Origin: Opisthocomus hoazin
Lineage: Eukaryota; Chordata; Aves; Opisthocomiformes; Opisthocomidae
DNA: 64,000 nucleotides
Assembly: GCF_030867145.1 (NCBI RefSeq)
Contig: NC_134415.1
Location: 18,888,417 to 18,952,416 of the forward strand
Direction of reading: 5' to 3'
Shown: positions 63,548-64,000 of the stretch, piece after piece
Position numbering within the stretch: the stretch's first letter is position 1
Layout of the letters: every line of letters begins with the position of its first letter
The notes under the pieces: generated by a model
Told to the model about the DNA's origin: nothing
Database searches by the model: none
Seen by the model: the letters and a program-made list of their open reading frames with translations, nothing else
Program-made: the position numbers and the translations under genes

Positions 63548-64000
63548 AATGAACCCTACCGGCAAAAGCGCTTCTATTTTGCAGCTGGGTCTGCACTACG
63601 GTTTATAGAATTCATCTAGACTTAACTCTTCAACAGAAAAGGAGCAAGAGACATAGCAAAGCACAGTAATGCGGCAACCAATGCTACTCTAAACCACTAG
63701 TATTTTTCTGAAAATTAAGCTTTTATATCAAGGAAGAATCTGTGGCATGATTGATGGGACAAAGCATTGCTGAATTCCAATTGCTTCACAAACCCCAATG
63801 ATACAAGTAATTTCAGAGCTGGGCTGCAACAGAAATAAATAGGTCCTGTTAAAAGGAACTGCCTAAATCATCGACAGAACAGAGCACAGCAGGTTGCATT
63901 GCATCATCCTTGTAAAACTGAGAAGTTCTCTCTCTAGTAGTTATTTTTCTTTTAGTTGCATTTAAAAAAGATAGAGTATCATGAATGAGTACCTGAAGAG
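63548..64000. other. window edge, nothing recognised
   Basis: The last 450 bases are AT-rich and contain no recognised feature. The KCNK17 promoter and first exon, if in conserved order, would lie further to the right. Confidence 0.55.

Overview
The window looks like vertebrate nuclear DNA from a bird. It carries several chicken-repeat-1 (CR1) LINE fragments, including the typical 3' end with CATAGAAT/ATTCTATG octamers, overall repeat density is low, and the one recognisable gene is split by GT-AG introns. CR1 also occurs in crocodilians and turtles, so the bird call is an inference from the repeat style. The species cannot be named from the window. No operons, CRISPR arrays, rRNA genes or credible tRNA genes were seen.

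The one supported protein-coding gene is on the minus strand between about 43.9 and 55.7 kb. Four coding exons (55634-55748, 47756-47922, 47013-47181, 43879-44150) join in consistent phase and encode both pore loops and the last three membrane helices of a two-pore-domain K+ channel. As far as I recall the family, it matches KCNK17 (TALK-2/TASK-4) better than KCNK16 or KCNK5. The first coding exon (start, M1 and most of the extracellular cap) was not found; it probably lies beyond 64 kb on this strand. A splice-compatible but unrecognised open segment at 63380-63457 could be an alternative 5' exon or chance.

From 1 to about 42.6 kb I can support no exon. This stretch is probably intergenic DNA downstream of KCNK17; in mammals the related gene KCNK5 lies on that side. 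It holds two minus-strand CR1 remnants (16360-16700, and 21890-22870 with an internal deletion), a CR1 3' tip (37370-37434), degenerate MIR-like SINE pieces, a possible hAT-type DNA transposon relic and a few microsatellites. The region from 55.7 to 64 kb, which is intron 1 or upstream flank, contains a 1.35-kb 5'-truncated CR1 (57704-59060) with a recognisable but broken reverse transcriptase.

The gene encodes a plasma-membrane background K+ channel. The repeats are inactive fragments. No new biological system was found; the observations most worth checking are the 5' exon structure of KCNK17, the conserved pH-sensor lysine and the internally deleted CR1.
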